In this document: positions 1-5,226 of the stretch, piece after piece | Numbering within the stretch: position 1 is the stretch's first letter | Layout of the letters: every line of letters begins with the position of its first letter | Origin: Hyphomicrobiaceae bacterium | GTDB lineage: Bacteria; Pseudomonadota; Alphaproteobacteria; Rhizobiales; Hyphomicrobiaceae | Length of the DNA: 8,372 nucleotides | Assembly (NCBI GenBank): GCA_021775715.1 | Contig: JAJFHI010000329.1 | Location: 1-8,372 of the forward strand | Reading direction: 5' to 3' | Program-made: the position numbers and the translations under genes | Notes under the pieces: model-generated | The model's input: the letters and a program-made list of their open reading frames with translations, nothing else | Databases searched by the model: none | Told to the model about the DNA's origin: nothing

Positions 1-330
1 CTGGTGACGCAAAACGGCCTGCCGTTTCTGCTGCCAGACCACCTTGCCGACACGACGACCGCGTTTGCCGAGTTGTTCAAGCATGTCGCGCCATATCTGT
101 GCACGCAGCCTTGTTACTTTGGCGGCCCTTTTGCACTGAACCTTGCAACCGACACGCGCAAGCTTACCTGTATTGAGCCTAAAAAATTAAGGTCACGCGC
201 CAAAAAACGGCGAATTTCCGATCTGAAGTATTGGACACCCGAAGTCCACCAGGGCGCGTTTGCGCTGCCAGCCTATGCCGGGGCAATTGTTGAGAAGGCG
301 ATTGCGAAGGCGCGGAAGAAGAAGTCGTAA
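1..330 (+). CDS. speE: Spermidine synthase (polyamine aminopropyltransferase), C-terminal part
   Basis: This is the last 109 codons of a gene that begins before the window; the reading frame is open from base 1 and ends in TAA. The protein transfers an aminopropyl group from decarboxylated S-adenosylmethionine to putrescine to make spermidine in the cytoplasm. The visible part starts with LVTQNG-PF, the strand and turn typical of the end of the methyltransferase-like core. It continues with a YFGGPFALNLATD block, matching the YYGG...WATD region of SpeE proteins, and then YWTPEVHQGAFALPAY, the hallmark tail where the family reads YY-P-IH--AFALP. The end is a basic KARKKKS tail. Family assignment rests on recognising these motifs. 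The N-terminal half and the catalytic Asp cannot be checked here. The GTG at base 4 is internal, not a start. Confidence 0.9.
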   Translation: MVTQNGLPFLLPDHLADTTTAFAELFKHVAPYLCTQPCYFGGPFALNLATDTRKLTCIEPKKLRSRAKKRRISDLKYWTPEVHQGAFALPAYAGAIVEKAIAKARKKKS

Positions 331-431
331 TGCAGTATTGAGCAGAACCAGCCAAAAAAAACCGCGTCCATCTGGCAACGGTCCGAATGCCAAATGAACG
401 CCGAAGATCAAATCCACAGCCCGGAATGCCA

Positions 432-447
432 CAGGTCCAAAGACCTG
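432..447. other. Small hairpin between speE and the MipA gene
   Basis: CAGGTC (432-437) and GACCTG (442-447) form a 6-bp stem with a 4-base loop. No T-run follows on either strand, so it is not a convincing terminator. It may be incidental. The rest of the 201-base gap between the two genes shows no recognisable promoter or gene. Confidence 0.25.
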
Positions 448-531
448 ACCACACACGTATGTTAAGAGACTGTGAAGGTGGTCTTGCGTACGATACGCCA
501 AGGACCAGGGGCGATTCGGGGTACTTCAGGA

Positions 532-1371
532 ATGACTTTTCGCGTTTCACGCATGTTTTCAGCGCTGACATTACCAGCGGCAACCGTATTGGCATTGAGC
601 TTTTTTGTTGTCGGCACGACGACTGCGACGCCAGCTGGTGCGCAAGGTCGGGCTGTCCACGTTGGAGGCGGTGGTGGCTTCAAGCCGAAGTACGAAGGTT
701 CCGATGAATACGACGGGTTCGCCGTCCCCATCATCATTCCTGATTTCGGCCAGAACCTGTTTGCTGGACGCCTGGATTTCCGCGGTCTCGACGACGCACG
801 CTTTGAAGCCTTCCGGGCAGACCCAACTGGGCGCAGCGGGTTTGTTGCCGGTCCTGTGATTGGCTATCGCTTCGAGCGCGAAGAAGAAGACGGCGACAAG
901 TTGCGCGGCCTTGGCGATATCGATGGTGGTTTCATCGGTGGTGCCTTCGTCGGCTATCGCTTCGGCGTCTTCGGCGTTGATGCAGCTTACAAATACGATT
1001 TCGGCGACGACGCCGGTTCGCTGATCGACTTTTCGGCAAGCGTCAAACGGCGCATCTCCCCCCGGGTCGAGATCACCGGTCGGATCGGCACCACTTATGC
1101 CGATGAAGATTACACACAGACATTCTTTGGTGTCACAGCCGCACAGGCGGCAACATCGGTCGCCGGTCTTCAGGCATTTGAAGCAGAGGCTGGCATCAAA
1201 GACGTCTACGTACAGGTTGGTTCCAAAATCAATCTTGACGATCGCTGGACGCTTCGTGGCCAGGCGCGCTATGCGCGTCTCCTCGGCGATGCGGCCGACA
1301 GCCCGGTGATCGAGACAGAAGATCAGTTCTCCGGCAGCCTCGGCCTGACGTACAAGATTTACACCGACTGA
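532..1371 (+). CDS. MipA/OmpV family outer-membrane protein
   Basis: The predicted product is a 279-residue outer-membrane beta-barrel of the MipA/OmpV family. Some members act as scaffolds for murein hydrolases (MipA binding MltA) and others as porin-like proteins. I chose the ATG at 532, not the GTG at 472, because it gives a clean signal peptide: a short basic start (MTFRVSR), a hydrophobic core around residues 8-29, and an AGA-Q cleavage site near residue 37. A modest CAGG motif lies just upstream. The mature protein opens with a Gly-rich strand and YEGSD (54-58), the usual P-YEGSD signature. GP-IGYRF (107-114) and ADEDYTQTFFGV (190-201) are two further conserved blocks. The C-terminus (GLTYKIYTD) is a final strand but does not end in the classical Phe. 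The exact role in this organism is not shown by context. Confidence 0.85.
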   Translation: MTFRVSRMFSALTLPAATVLALSFFVVGTTTATPAGAQGRAVHVGGGGGFKPKYEGSDEYDGFAVPIIIPDFGQNLFAGRLDFRGLDDARFEAFRADPTGRSGFVAGPVIGYRFEREEEDGDKLRGLGDIDGGFIGGAFVGYRFGVFGVDAAYKYDFGDDAGSLIDFSASVKRRISPRVEITGRIGTTYADEDYTQTFFGVTAAQAATSVAGLQAFEAEAGIKDVYVQVGSKINLDDRWTLRGQARYARLLGDAADSPVIETEDQFSGSLGLTYKIYTD

Positions 1372-1402
1372 ACAAAGCGCCCGCCACGATCAAGAAATCC
1401 TA

Positions 1403-1537
1403 ATTGTCATTCTCGGGCCAAGCCCGGGGGGCTATCGTGCCACGTCCGACCTATTTAGAAATGGCGCAATCTTACTTTCCAATAAAAACGAACTTGGATT
1501 GGAATGGGTCCTCGGAATAAAGCCGAGGATGACAATT
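1403..1537. repeat. Inverted pair of palindromic intergenic repeats (TTGTCAT-CTCGG type)
   Basis: The left arm (1403-1431) reads ATTGTCATTCTCGGGC and then folds back through CGGGC-CAA-GCCCG. The right arm (1506-1537) carries CCTCGG-7 bases-CCGAGG and ends GAGGATGACAATT, the reverse complement of the start of the left arm with one or two differences. Each arm is therefore a hairpin, and together they form a unit of about 135 bases with matching ends. TTGTCATCCTCGG-type palindromes are, to my recollection, common intergenic repeats in alphaproteobacteria. The pair may also slow transcription leaving the MipA gene, but neither hairpin is followed by a T-run. Confidence 0.65.
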
Positions 1538-1582
1538 GAGGCCTAAGGTGGGTGGTGGTTGGCAGAGATTGTTTTGCCTCAC

Positions 1583-1639
1583 GCGCCGTGCCGGGTGCTA
1601 TCGCACCCTGGCGCTCCGGCGGGGCGCTGCAACGCAGCG
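1583..1639. repeat. GC-rich hairpin cluster
   Basis: GCGCC (1583-1587) pairs with GGCGC (1610-1614), enclosing the perfect stem GGGTGC (1593-1598) / GCACCC (1603-1608) with loop TATC. A second perfect hairpin follows at 1625-1639: CGCTGC, loop AAC, GCAGCG. Two stems this close suggest a folded RNA or a REP-like palindromic repeat. There is no neighbouring gene whose leader this would be, since the next start is about 450 bases away. The function is unknown. Confidence 0.45.
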
Positions 1640-1814
1640 GGTCGCGGTGCTCCCTGGCCGTGCAATAAACGTTTTCCTTGCTCGGTTTGTCCGGAACACA
1701 CAGGCGTGGATGCCTACAAGCCGCCGAGTAAATACGGAGGGAAATGTGCCTTATCGCGAGACCGCTGTTGCCCCTTGCTCAATCTCGGCGCATGGCACCC
1801 GGGTTTGATCGTAC

Positions 1815-1964
1815 GAGCGACAAGCCCCCGTGCGGAGCCTGCCCGCAGGGCAGAATAGCGTGAGCACAGAACTACTTATGCGATGATGTGAGCGACAAGC
1901 GAGCGTCTGAACCGTTCCCGGCGCCGTGCGCAGCCTGCCCGCAGGGCAGAACAGCGTGAGCACA
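1815..1964. repeat. Two 41-base direct repeats, each with an internal hairpin
   Basis: Copies at 1828-1868 and 1924-1964 differ at two of 41 bases. Each contains CTGCCC-GCA-GGGCAG, a 6-bp stem with a 3-base loop (1839-1853 and 1935-1949), followed by an AGCGTGAGCACA tail. A second shared word, GAGCGACAAGC, precedes each copy (1815-1825 and 1890-1900), but about 21 extra bases lie between word and repeat in the second unit. This looks like a duplicated unit that later gained or lost a segment. It contains no supported coding sequence. Confidence 0.7.
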
Positions 1965-2074
1965 TGTTCCTCGCGGGACAAAATACACCCGCAGTTCCTT
2001 ACGTAACAGTCCCGCCAATATGTTCGTGGTTGAAAGGCCATGTTGATCACACCCTCTTTTCGATCACACATATT

Positions 2075-2078
2075 GGAG
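2075..2078 (+). promoter_or_regulatory. Ribosome binding site for the small exported protein
   Basis: GGAG lies 10 bases before the ATG at 2089, a workable spacing. It is only 3 bases before the other nearby ATG at 2082, which is in a different frame. This decides the start in favour of 2089. Confidence 0.55.
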
Positions 2079-2088
2079 ACCATGTTTC

Positions 2089-2268
2089 ATGTCTTACCGA
2101 TTATTTTTCTCGAACATTTTTATTGCAATTTCCTTTGCCCTTTTGGCTTTCATCGCAGCCTCGCCGATGTCGCAAGCCGGAACGCCAGCCGCGGTAGCAC
2201 CAGCGGCCGCAACGCAAACGTTTCAGCAGTTGGCGACCGTTACAGCACCCGGCTTGTTTGCGAAATAG
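2089..2268 (+). CDS. Small exported or membrane-anchored protein, 59 residues, unrecognised
   Basis: This short gene runs from ATG at 2089 to TAG at 2268. I do not recognise a family. The N-terminus reads MSYRLFFSNIFIAISF, then a continuous hydrophobic stretch to about residue 25, then SPMSQA-GT, a fair signal-peptidase site near residue 30. The remaining 29 residues are Ala/Pro/Thr-rich, then TQTFQQLATVTAPGLFAK, with no Cys. Uncleaved, it would be a single-span membrane peptide with its C-terminus outside. Support comes from the well-spaced GGAG, a composition that fits a signal peptide in this frame only, and an upstream leader containing the GATCACAC direct repeat. Against it are the small size and the surrounding non-coding repeats. 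It could also be a decayed end of a longer exported protein. No function is claimed. Confidence 0.5.
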   Translation: MSYRLFFSNIFIAISFALLAFIAASPMSQAGTPAAVAPAAATQTFQQLATVTAPGLFAK

Positions 2269-2432
2269 AATACGGCTGGAAATTTCGCGACCAAACCGAA
2301 ATTCTAGCGCGTTTAGTTCAATGGTCAAACGACGACGGAATGCTGCAGCGGCTTGTCGAAGTGCTCTGGCCTCTACCTGTCGGGTAGCTCGTCGACCAAC
2401 CATCTATGAGCATGCTTCGCGACAGAGAAAAT

Positions 2433-2468
2433 CCAACCGCAGTTAGTCCGTTCCCCTAATGCGGTTGG
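2433..2468 (-). terminator. Probable terminator of the mrp-DUF971 unit
   Basis: CCAACCGCA (2433-2441) and TGCGGTTGG (2460-2468) are perfect 9-base complements with an 18-base loop. On the minus strand the stem is followed by ATTTTCTC, a short T-rich run, about 85 bases after the DUF971 stop. The loop is long for a classic intrinsic terminator, so the call is tentative. Confidence 0.45.
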
Positions 2469-2470
2469 TC

Positions 2471-2511
2471 GCGCGGACGATCGAGGGCTCCATCGCCTCG
2501 GGCGTCCGCGC
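2471..2511. other. Second strong hairpin adjoining the terminator-like stem
   Basis: GCGCGGACG (2471-2479) pairs perfectly with CGTCCGCGC (2503-2511). Inside it, after a 2-base internal loop on each side, CGAGG (2482-2486) pairs with CCTCG (2496-2500) around a 9-base loop. Neither strand has a T-run directly after it. It lies two bases from the hairpin at 2433-2468, so a minus-strand transcript would carry both stems in tandem. It could stabilise the 3' end of that message or belong to a small RNA. Confidence 0.5.
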
Positions 2512-2553
2512 TGTTCAGCGTCTACGAAATTCTGACACCCGCGGCCGTGACGG

Positions 2554-2919
2554 TCAGCCCCGATCCAAGCCTTTCGCCGCAAGCTCAGACTCGTACTCGG
2601 CCCAGCGCTGATCTTTCTCACGCCCAAGCGTGTCGAGATAATCCCACGTGAATAGCCCTGTGGAATGACCATCACTGAAGATAATCTTGACCGCGTAATT
2701 GCCAATCGGCTGCAGCTCGGTCATGAGCACGCGTCGTTTGCCACCAAGTGTCACGCGCTGTTCCGGGGAATGACCCTGCACTTCTGCCGACGGACTCATC
2801 ACGCGTAACATTTCTGCGGGAAGCTCGTAGCCGTCACCTGAATCAAAAGTGATCTTCAGCAAATCGCGGTCGTGATTGACCCGCAATTCGGTCGGCCAGA
2901 CGCTTTTGTCTTCACTCAT
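2554..2919 (-). CDS. DUF971 domain protein, Fe-S delivery partner of Mrp
   Basis: The product has 121 residues, the normal size for a stand-alone DUF971 protein. Landmarks in order are WPTELRV near the start, LRVMSPSAEVQGHSP in the middle, and then GNYAVKIIFSDGHSTGLFTWDYL followed by a short helical tail with W--YE. These match the family's LRV-SPSAEVQGH and GNYA--I-F-DGH--G-Y-W-YL blocks. The same domain forms the N-terminal part of gamma-butyrobetaine hydroxylase and the C-terminal part of plant HCF101. The gene starts 34 bases after the mrp stop on the same strand, so co-transcription is likely, and the pair repeats the HCF101 domain order. A weak GAGAA motif precedes the ATG. A role in Fe-S cluster handling is inferred from this association; the biochemical activity of the domain alone is not established. 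Confidence 0.85.
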   Translation of the reverse strand: MSEDKSVWPTELRVNHDRDLLKITFDSGDGYELPAEMLRVMSPSAEVQGHSPEQRVTLGGKRRVLMTELQPIGNYAVKIIFSDGHSTGLFTWDYLDTLGREKDQRWAEYESELAAKGLDRG

Positions 2920-2953
2920 TTGAGTTGTTTCTCACATTGTTCGCTTGGCGAAT

Positions 2954-4153
2954 TTATTCAAACACGATGCTTGGTGCCGCACGCGTTGCTTCGGTATTGG
3001 TCGCCAGGCCTTCCCAGGCCGTGGCTGCCAGATCACGATAGATCTTCGCATACGGGCCTTCGGGCTCGGTTGCTGTAATCGGCTGGCCCGAGTCAGACTT
3101 TGCCCGAATGTCCATGTGCAGCGGTACACCGCCGAGGAAAGGAACACCGAGTTTTTCGGCTTCGTTTGCAGCACCGCCGTGGCCGAAGATCTCCGAGCGC
3201 TCACCGCATGACGGGCACACGAAGAAACTCATATTCTCGATGATACCGAGCACGGGAATATCAACCTTGCGGAACATGTTGAGCCCCTTGCGGGCGTCGA
3301 TCAATGCGAGGTCTTGCGGCGTGGACACGATAATCGCACCCGACAACGGCACCTGCTGCGCCATCGTCAACTGCACGTCGCCTGTGCCCGGCGGCATATC
3401 GATCACCAGCACGTCGAGATCTCCCCACGCCACTTCGCGCAACATTTGGTTGAGGGCCGAGACAACCATAGGACCGCGCCAAATTACCGGCGTGCCTTCA
3501 TCGACCATGAAGCCCATCGACATACACTTGATGCCATAGGCTTCCATCGGGTTGAGTTGATTGCCGCCACCTGGAACCGGTGTTGGACGTCCCGTAATTC
3601 CAAGCAAACGCGGTTGCGAAGGACCATAGATATCGGCGTCGAGAATACCCACTTTCAACCCGAGCGCCTTGAAGCCGAGCGCGAGATTGACCGTCGTCGT
3701 TGATTTGCCAACGCCGCCTTTGCCCGAGGCAACCGCGATCAGATGTTTGACGCCCGGCACGCCGACTGCGGCCGGCTGCGCTTGGGGAGGTGCACTCGGT
3801 GGCGGCGGAGCGCTTGCGACAGGCGTGCTGCCATTCTTACGCTGACGCGCCTCCTGCACACGTGGGTTCTCATGCACTTTGCCGCCGGACTTCGGCGCTC
3901 CCGGCTGCACATCAGCCGTCAACACGGCCGTCACGCCCGAGATACCGTCGATATCACCAACCACCTTGGCGGCGGCCTGGCGCAGCGGCTCCAGCTCTTC
4001 GGCACGTTCTTCGGGAATTGTTATGGAAAAGTAGGCGCGGTCGTCCTTCAGAAGAACTTCGGAAACGAGGCCTAGCTCGATGATGTTGCCGTCAAGATCT
4101 GGGCCTTTGACGCGGCGCAGTGCTTCAAGCACCTGCTCCTTGGTAACGGTCAT
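2954..4153 (-). CDS. mrp: Mrp/ApbC/NBP35-type Fe-S cluster carrier ATPase
   Basis: The 399-residue protein is a cytoplasmic P-loop NTPase that holds a [4Fe-4S] cluster, in the family as a dimer, and passes it to apo-enzymes. Residues 1-80 form a DUF59/MIP18 domain with the typical start (EALRRVKGPDLDGNIIELGLV). A Pro/Ala-rich linker spans roughly 85-135. The NTPase domain carries the deviant Walker A GKGGVGKST (144-152), a DADIYGPS switch (172-179), DMPPGTGD (252-259) and the cluster-binding CPSC pair, Cys313 and Cys316. The open frame extends 23 codons further upstream, but I chose the ATG at 4153 because MTVTKEQVLEAL is the usual N-terminus and GGTGGAG lies about 12 bases before it. It is first in a unit with the DUF971 gene and divergent from fdhD. 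All key residues are present. Confidence 0.93.
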   Translation of the reverse strand: MTVTKEQVLEALRRVKGPDLDGNIIELGLVSEVLLKDDRAYFSITIPEERAEELEPLRQAAAKVVGDIDGISGVTAVLTADVQPGAPKSGGKVHENPRVQEARQRKNGSTPVASAPPPPSAPPQAQPAAVGVPGVKHLIAVASGKGGVGKSTTTVNLALGFKALGLKVGILDADIYGPSQPRLLGITGRPTPVPGGGNQLNPMEAYGIKCMSMGFMVDEGTPVIWRGPMVVSALNQMLREVAWGDLDVLVIDMPPGTGDVQLTMAQQVPLSGAIIVSTPQDLALIDARKGLNMFRKVDIPVLGIIENMSFFVCPSCGERSEIFGHGGAANEAEKLGVPFLGGVPLHMDIRAKSDSGQPITATEPEGPYAKIYRDLAATAWEGLATNTEATRAAPSIVFE

Positions 4154-4171
4154 TTTGTGTTGTTTCTCCAC

Positions 4172-4200
4172 CTGATAAGACGATTTTGGCAGGATATAAG
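4172..4200 (+). promoter_or_regulatory. Candidate sigma-70-like promoter for fdhD
   Basis: CTGATA (4172-4177) and TATAAG (4195-4200) are separated by 17 bases. They match TTGACA and TATAAT at four and five positions respectively. Transcription would begin near 4207, leaving a leader of roughly 90 bases. This is a prediction from consensus only, in a divergent region where a promoter is expected. Confidence 0.35.
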
Positions 4201-4222
4201 CAGAGCCTGTCGGCGAAGTCAC
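4193..4222 (-). promoter_or_regulatory. Candidate promoter for mrp, overlapping the fdhD promoter
   Basis: On the minus strand GTGACT (4222-4217), an 18-base spacer and TATATC (4198-4193) make a weak sigma-70-like promoter. It would give a leader of about 30 bases before the mrp ATG. Its -10 box shares bases with the proposed fdhD -10 box, so the two promoters would compete if both are real. Confidence 0.25.
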
Positions 4223-4266
4223 GCACAGGCCAGTTGGCTCCTGGAAGCGATTGCCCCCATATGGGG
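4205..4266. promoter_or_regulatory. Inverted repeats in the fdhD leader, including CCCCATATGGGG
   Basis: GCCTGT (4205-4210) and ACAGGC (4225-4230) form a 6-base inverted repeat with a 14-base gap. CCCCATATGGGG (4255-4266) is a perfect 12-base palindrome, 28 bases before the fdhD start. The palindrome could be an operator for a dimeric regulator of fdhD. I know no regulator for this exact site. Confidence 0.35.
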
Positions 4267-4294
4267 TTTACTAGGTCTTGGAATAAGGTCCGCC

Positions 4295-5113
4295 ATGAAA
4301 GAATTCACCGTCCGCCCTACGCCCGACGATCCCCGCCTCTCGACCCTTGTTGATGGCATCGACCAAACCGGTGCGAAGGTCACAACTGATGTGGTAACGG
4401 AACGTCCGCTGACCTTGTTTCTTAACGCCCGCGAGATCGTGACGATGATGACCATCGGCGATCACCCGGACCTGCTGGCGGTCGGCTACCTCTTAAACCA
4501 GGGCATGCTGCAAACCGATGATGAGATTACGGCCATCGAGTTTGACGACGACCTCGGCGTCATCGTCGTACGCACGACGCGCGAGACGAACTACGAAGAC
4601 AAGCTGAAAAAGAAGGTCCAGACGTCGGGCTGTGCGCAGGGCACGGTGTTCGGCGACCTGATGGAAGAATTCGAGACAATTGCGCTTAAGTCGGACGCCA
4701 AGTTGAAGACGAGTTGGCTTTATGCGTTGGCGAAAAAGATCAACACCGAGCCAAGCCTCTATCTTAAAGCCGGCGCGATCCATGGCTGTGTGCTGTGCCG
4801 CGAGGACGAGCCGCTCGTCTACATGGAAGACGTCGGCCGCCACAATGCGATTGATAAAATCGCCGGCTACATGTTTTTGAATAACACTCCTCCCGATGAC
4901 AAAATCTTCTACACCACCGGGCGGCTCACGTCAGAGATGGTGATCAAGTGCGTGAAGATGCGCATTCCTATTTTGGCGTCCCGCTCGGGCTTCACGGCGT
5001 GGGGAGTGGACTTAGCCAGGAAGTCCGGCCTCACCCTCATCGGCCGCGCGCGCGGGCAACGCTTTGTGGCGCTGGCAGGAGCAGAGCGGATTGAGTTTGA
5101 TGTGGAGGTGTGA
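4295..5113 (+). CDS. fdhD: FdhD, sulfur-transfer protein for formate dehydrogenase
   Basis: FdhD passes sulfur from the cysteine desulfurase IscS to the molybdenum cofactor of formate dehydrogenase in the cytoplasm. The 272-residue reading starts at ATG 4295, preceded by AAGGT. The frame is open 46 codons further upstream, but that part overlaps the promoter region and looks non-coding. Landmarks are GYLLNQGML (64-72), SGCAQGTVFGD (111-121), EDVGRHNAIDKIAGY (178-192), TTGRLTSEMVIK (207-218) and ILASRSG-TAWGV (226-238), all at family positions. The sulfur-carrying loop has one Cys (C113) where E. coli FdhD has a CxxC pair. A separate CVLC pair (C165, C168) sits just before the EDVGRHN motif. 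No formate dehydrogenase subunit lies in the window. The last four codons and the stop fall in a 23-base repeat found again at 6919. Confidence 0.92.
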   Translation: MKEFTVRPTPDDPRLSTLVDGIDQTGAKVTTDVVTERPLTLFLNAREIVTMMTIGDHPDLLAVGYLLNQGMLQTDDEITAIEFDDDLGVIVVRTTRETNYEDKLKKKVQTSGCAQGTVFGDLMEEFETIALKSDAKLKTSWLYALAKKINTEPSLYLKAGAIHGCVLCREDEPLVYMEDVGRHNAIDKIAGYMFLNNTPPDDKIFYTTGRLTSEMVIKCVKMRIPILASRSGFTAWGVDLARKSGLTLIGRARGQRFVALAGAERIEFDVEV

Positions 5114-5120
5114 GGGGGAG
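5098..5120. repeat. 23-base direct repeat, left copy (fdhD 3' end)
   Basis: The sequence begins TGATGTGGAGG and ends GAGGGGGAG. It is identical over all 23 bases to 6919-6941, and the flanking bases differ on both sides. It covers the last codons and TGA of fdhD plus seven bases beyond. The two copies bound the AT-richer segment carrying the OLD-like gene, as expected of an insertion-site duplication or att pair. Confidence 0.8.
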
Positions 5121-5226
5121 GAGTGAGTTGTTAAATGCAGCTCATCAGGCGTCTCCTGGCTTCGACCCAAGGCGCACGCTGCTTCATTGACTATCCGCAC
5201 ACGTCCACACATGCAATTATAGATGT

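Larger units (their letters stand above)
1372..2088. other. 717-base non-coding gap rich in repeats and hairpins
   Basis: No open frame here has a supported start, family motif or codon pattern; those that exist run through palindromes and repeats. The gap holds an inverted pair of palindromic repeats (1403-1537), a GC-rich hairpin cluster (1583-1639), two 41-base direct repeats (1828-1868 and 1924-1964) and the leader of the small gene at 2089. No tRNA, rRNA, SRP, tmRNA or RNase P signature was recognised. An 8-base palindrome TTACGTAA sits at 1999-2006, and GATCACAC occurs twice at 2045-2052 and 2062-2069, ahead of the small gene. Confidence 0.7.

Noticed and set aside
472..531. GTG start 20 codons upstream for the MipA/OmpV protein
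   Set aside because: It would place about 20 extra residues ahead of a complete signal peptide; ATG 532 is the better start.
179..595. Minus-strand open frames across the speE end and the MipA start
   Set aside because: They overlap well-supported plus-strand genes, lack family motifs, and look like shadow frames.
1536..1858. Plus-strand open frames of 90-99 codons in the repeat-rich gap
   Set aside because: They run through palindromes and direct repeats, show Arg/Cys/Ala-rich composition typical of chance frames, and have no supported start.
1815..1964. CRISPR array
   Set aside because: Only two repeat copies exist, with a 55-base gap between them, and no cas gene is nearby.
1751..2083. 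Minus-strand 110-codon frame with repeated LTLFCPAGRLRT
   Set aside because: The peptide repeat is a by-product of the 41-base DNA repeat; no ribosome site or family match is apparent.
2040..2387. Plus- and minus-strand longer frames overlapping the small exported gene
   Set aside because: They lack a correctly spaced ribosome site and any signal or domain, unlike the 2089 frame.
4154..4294. A molybdenum-cofactor riboswitch in the fdhD leader
   Set aside because: The leader is short and shows only simple inverted repeats, not the elaborate Moco RNA architecture.
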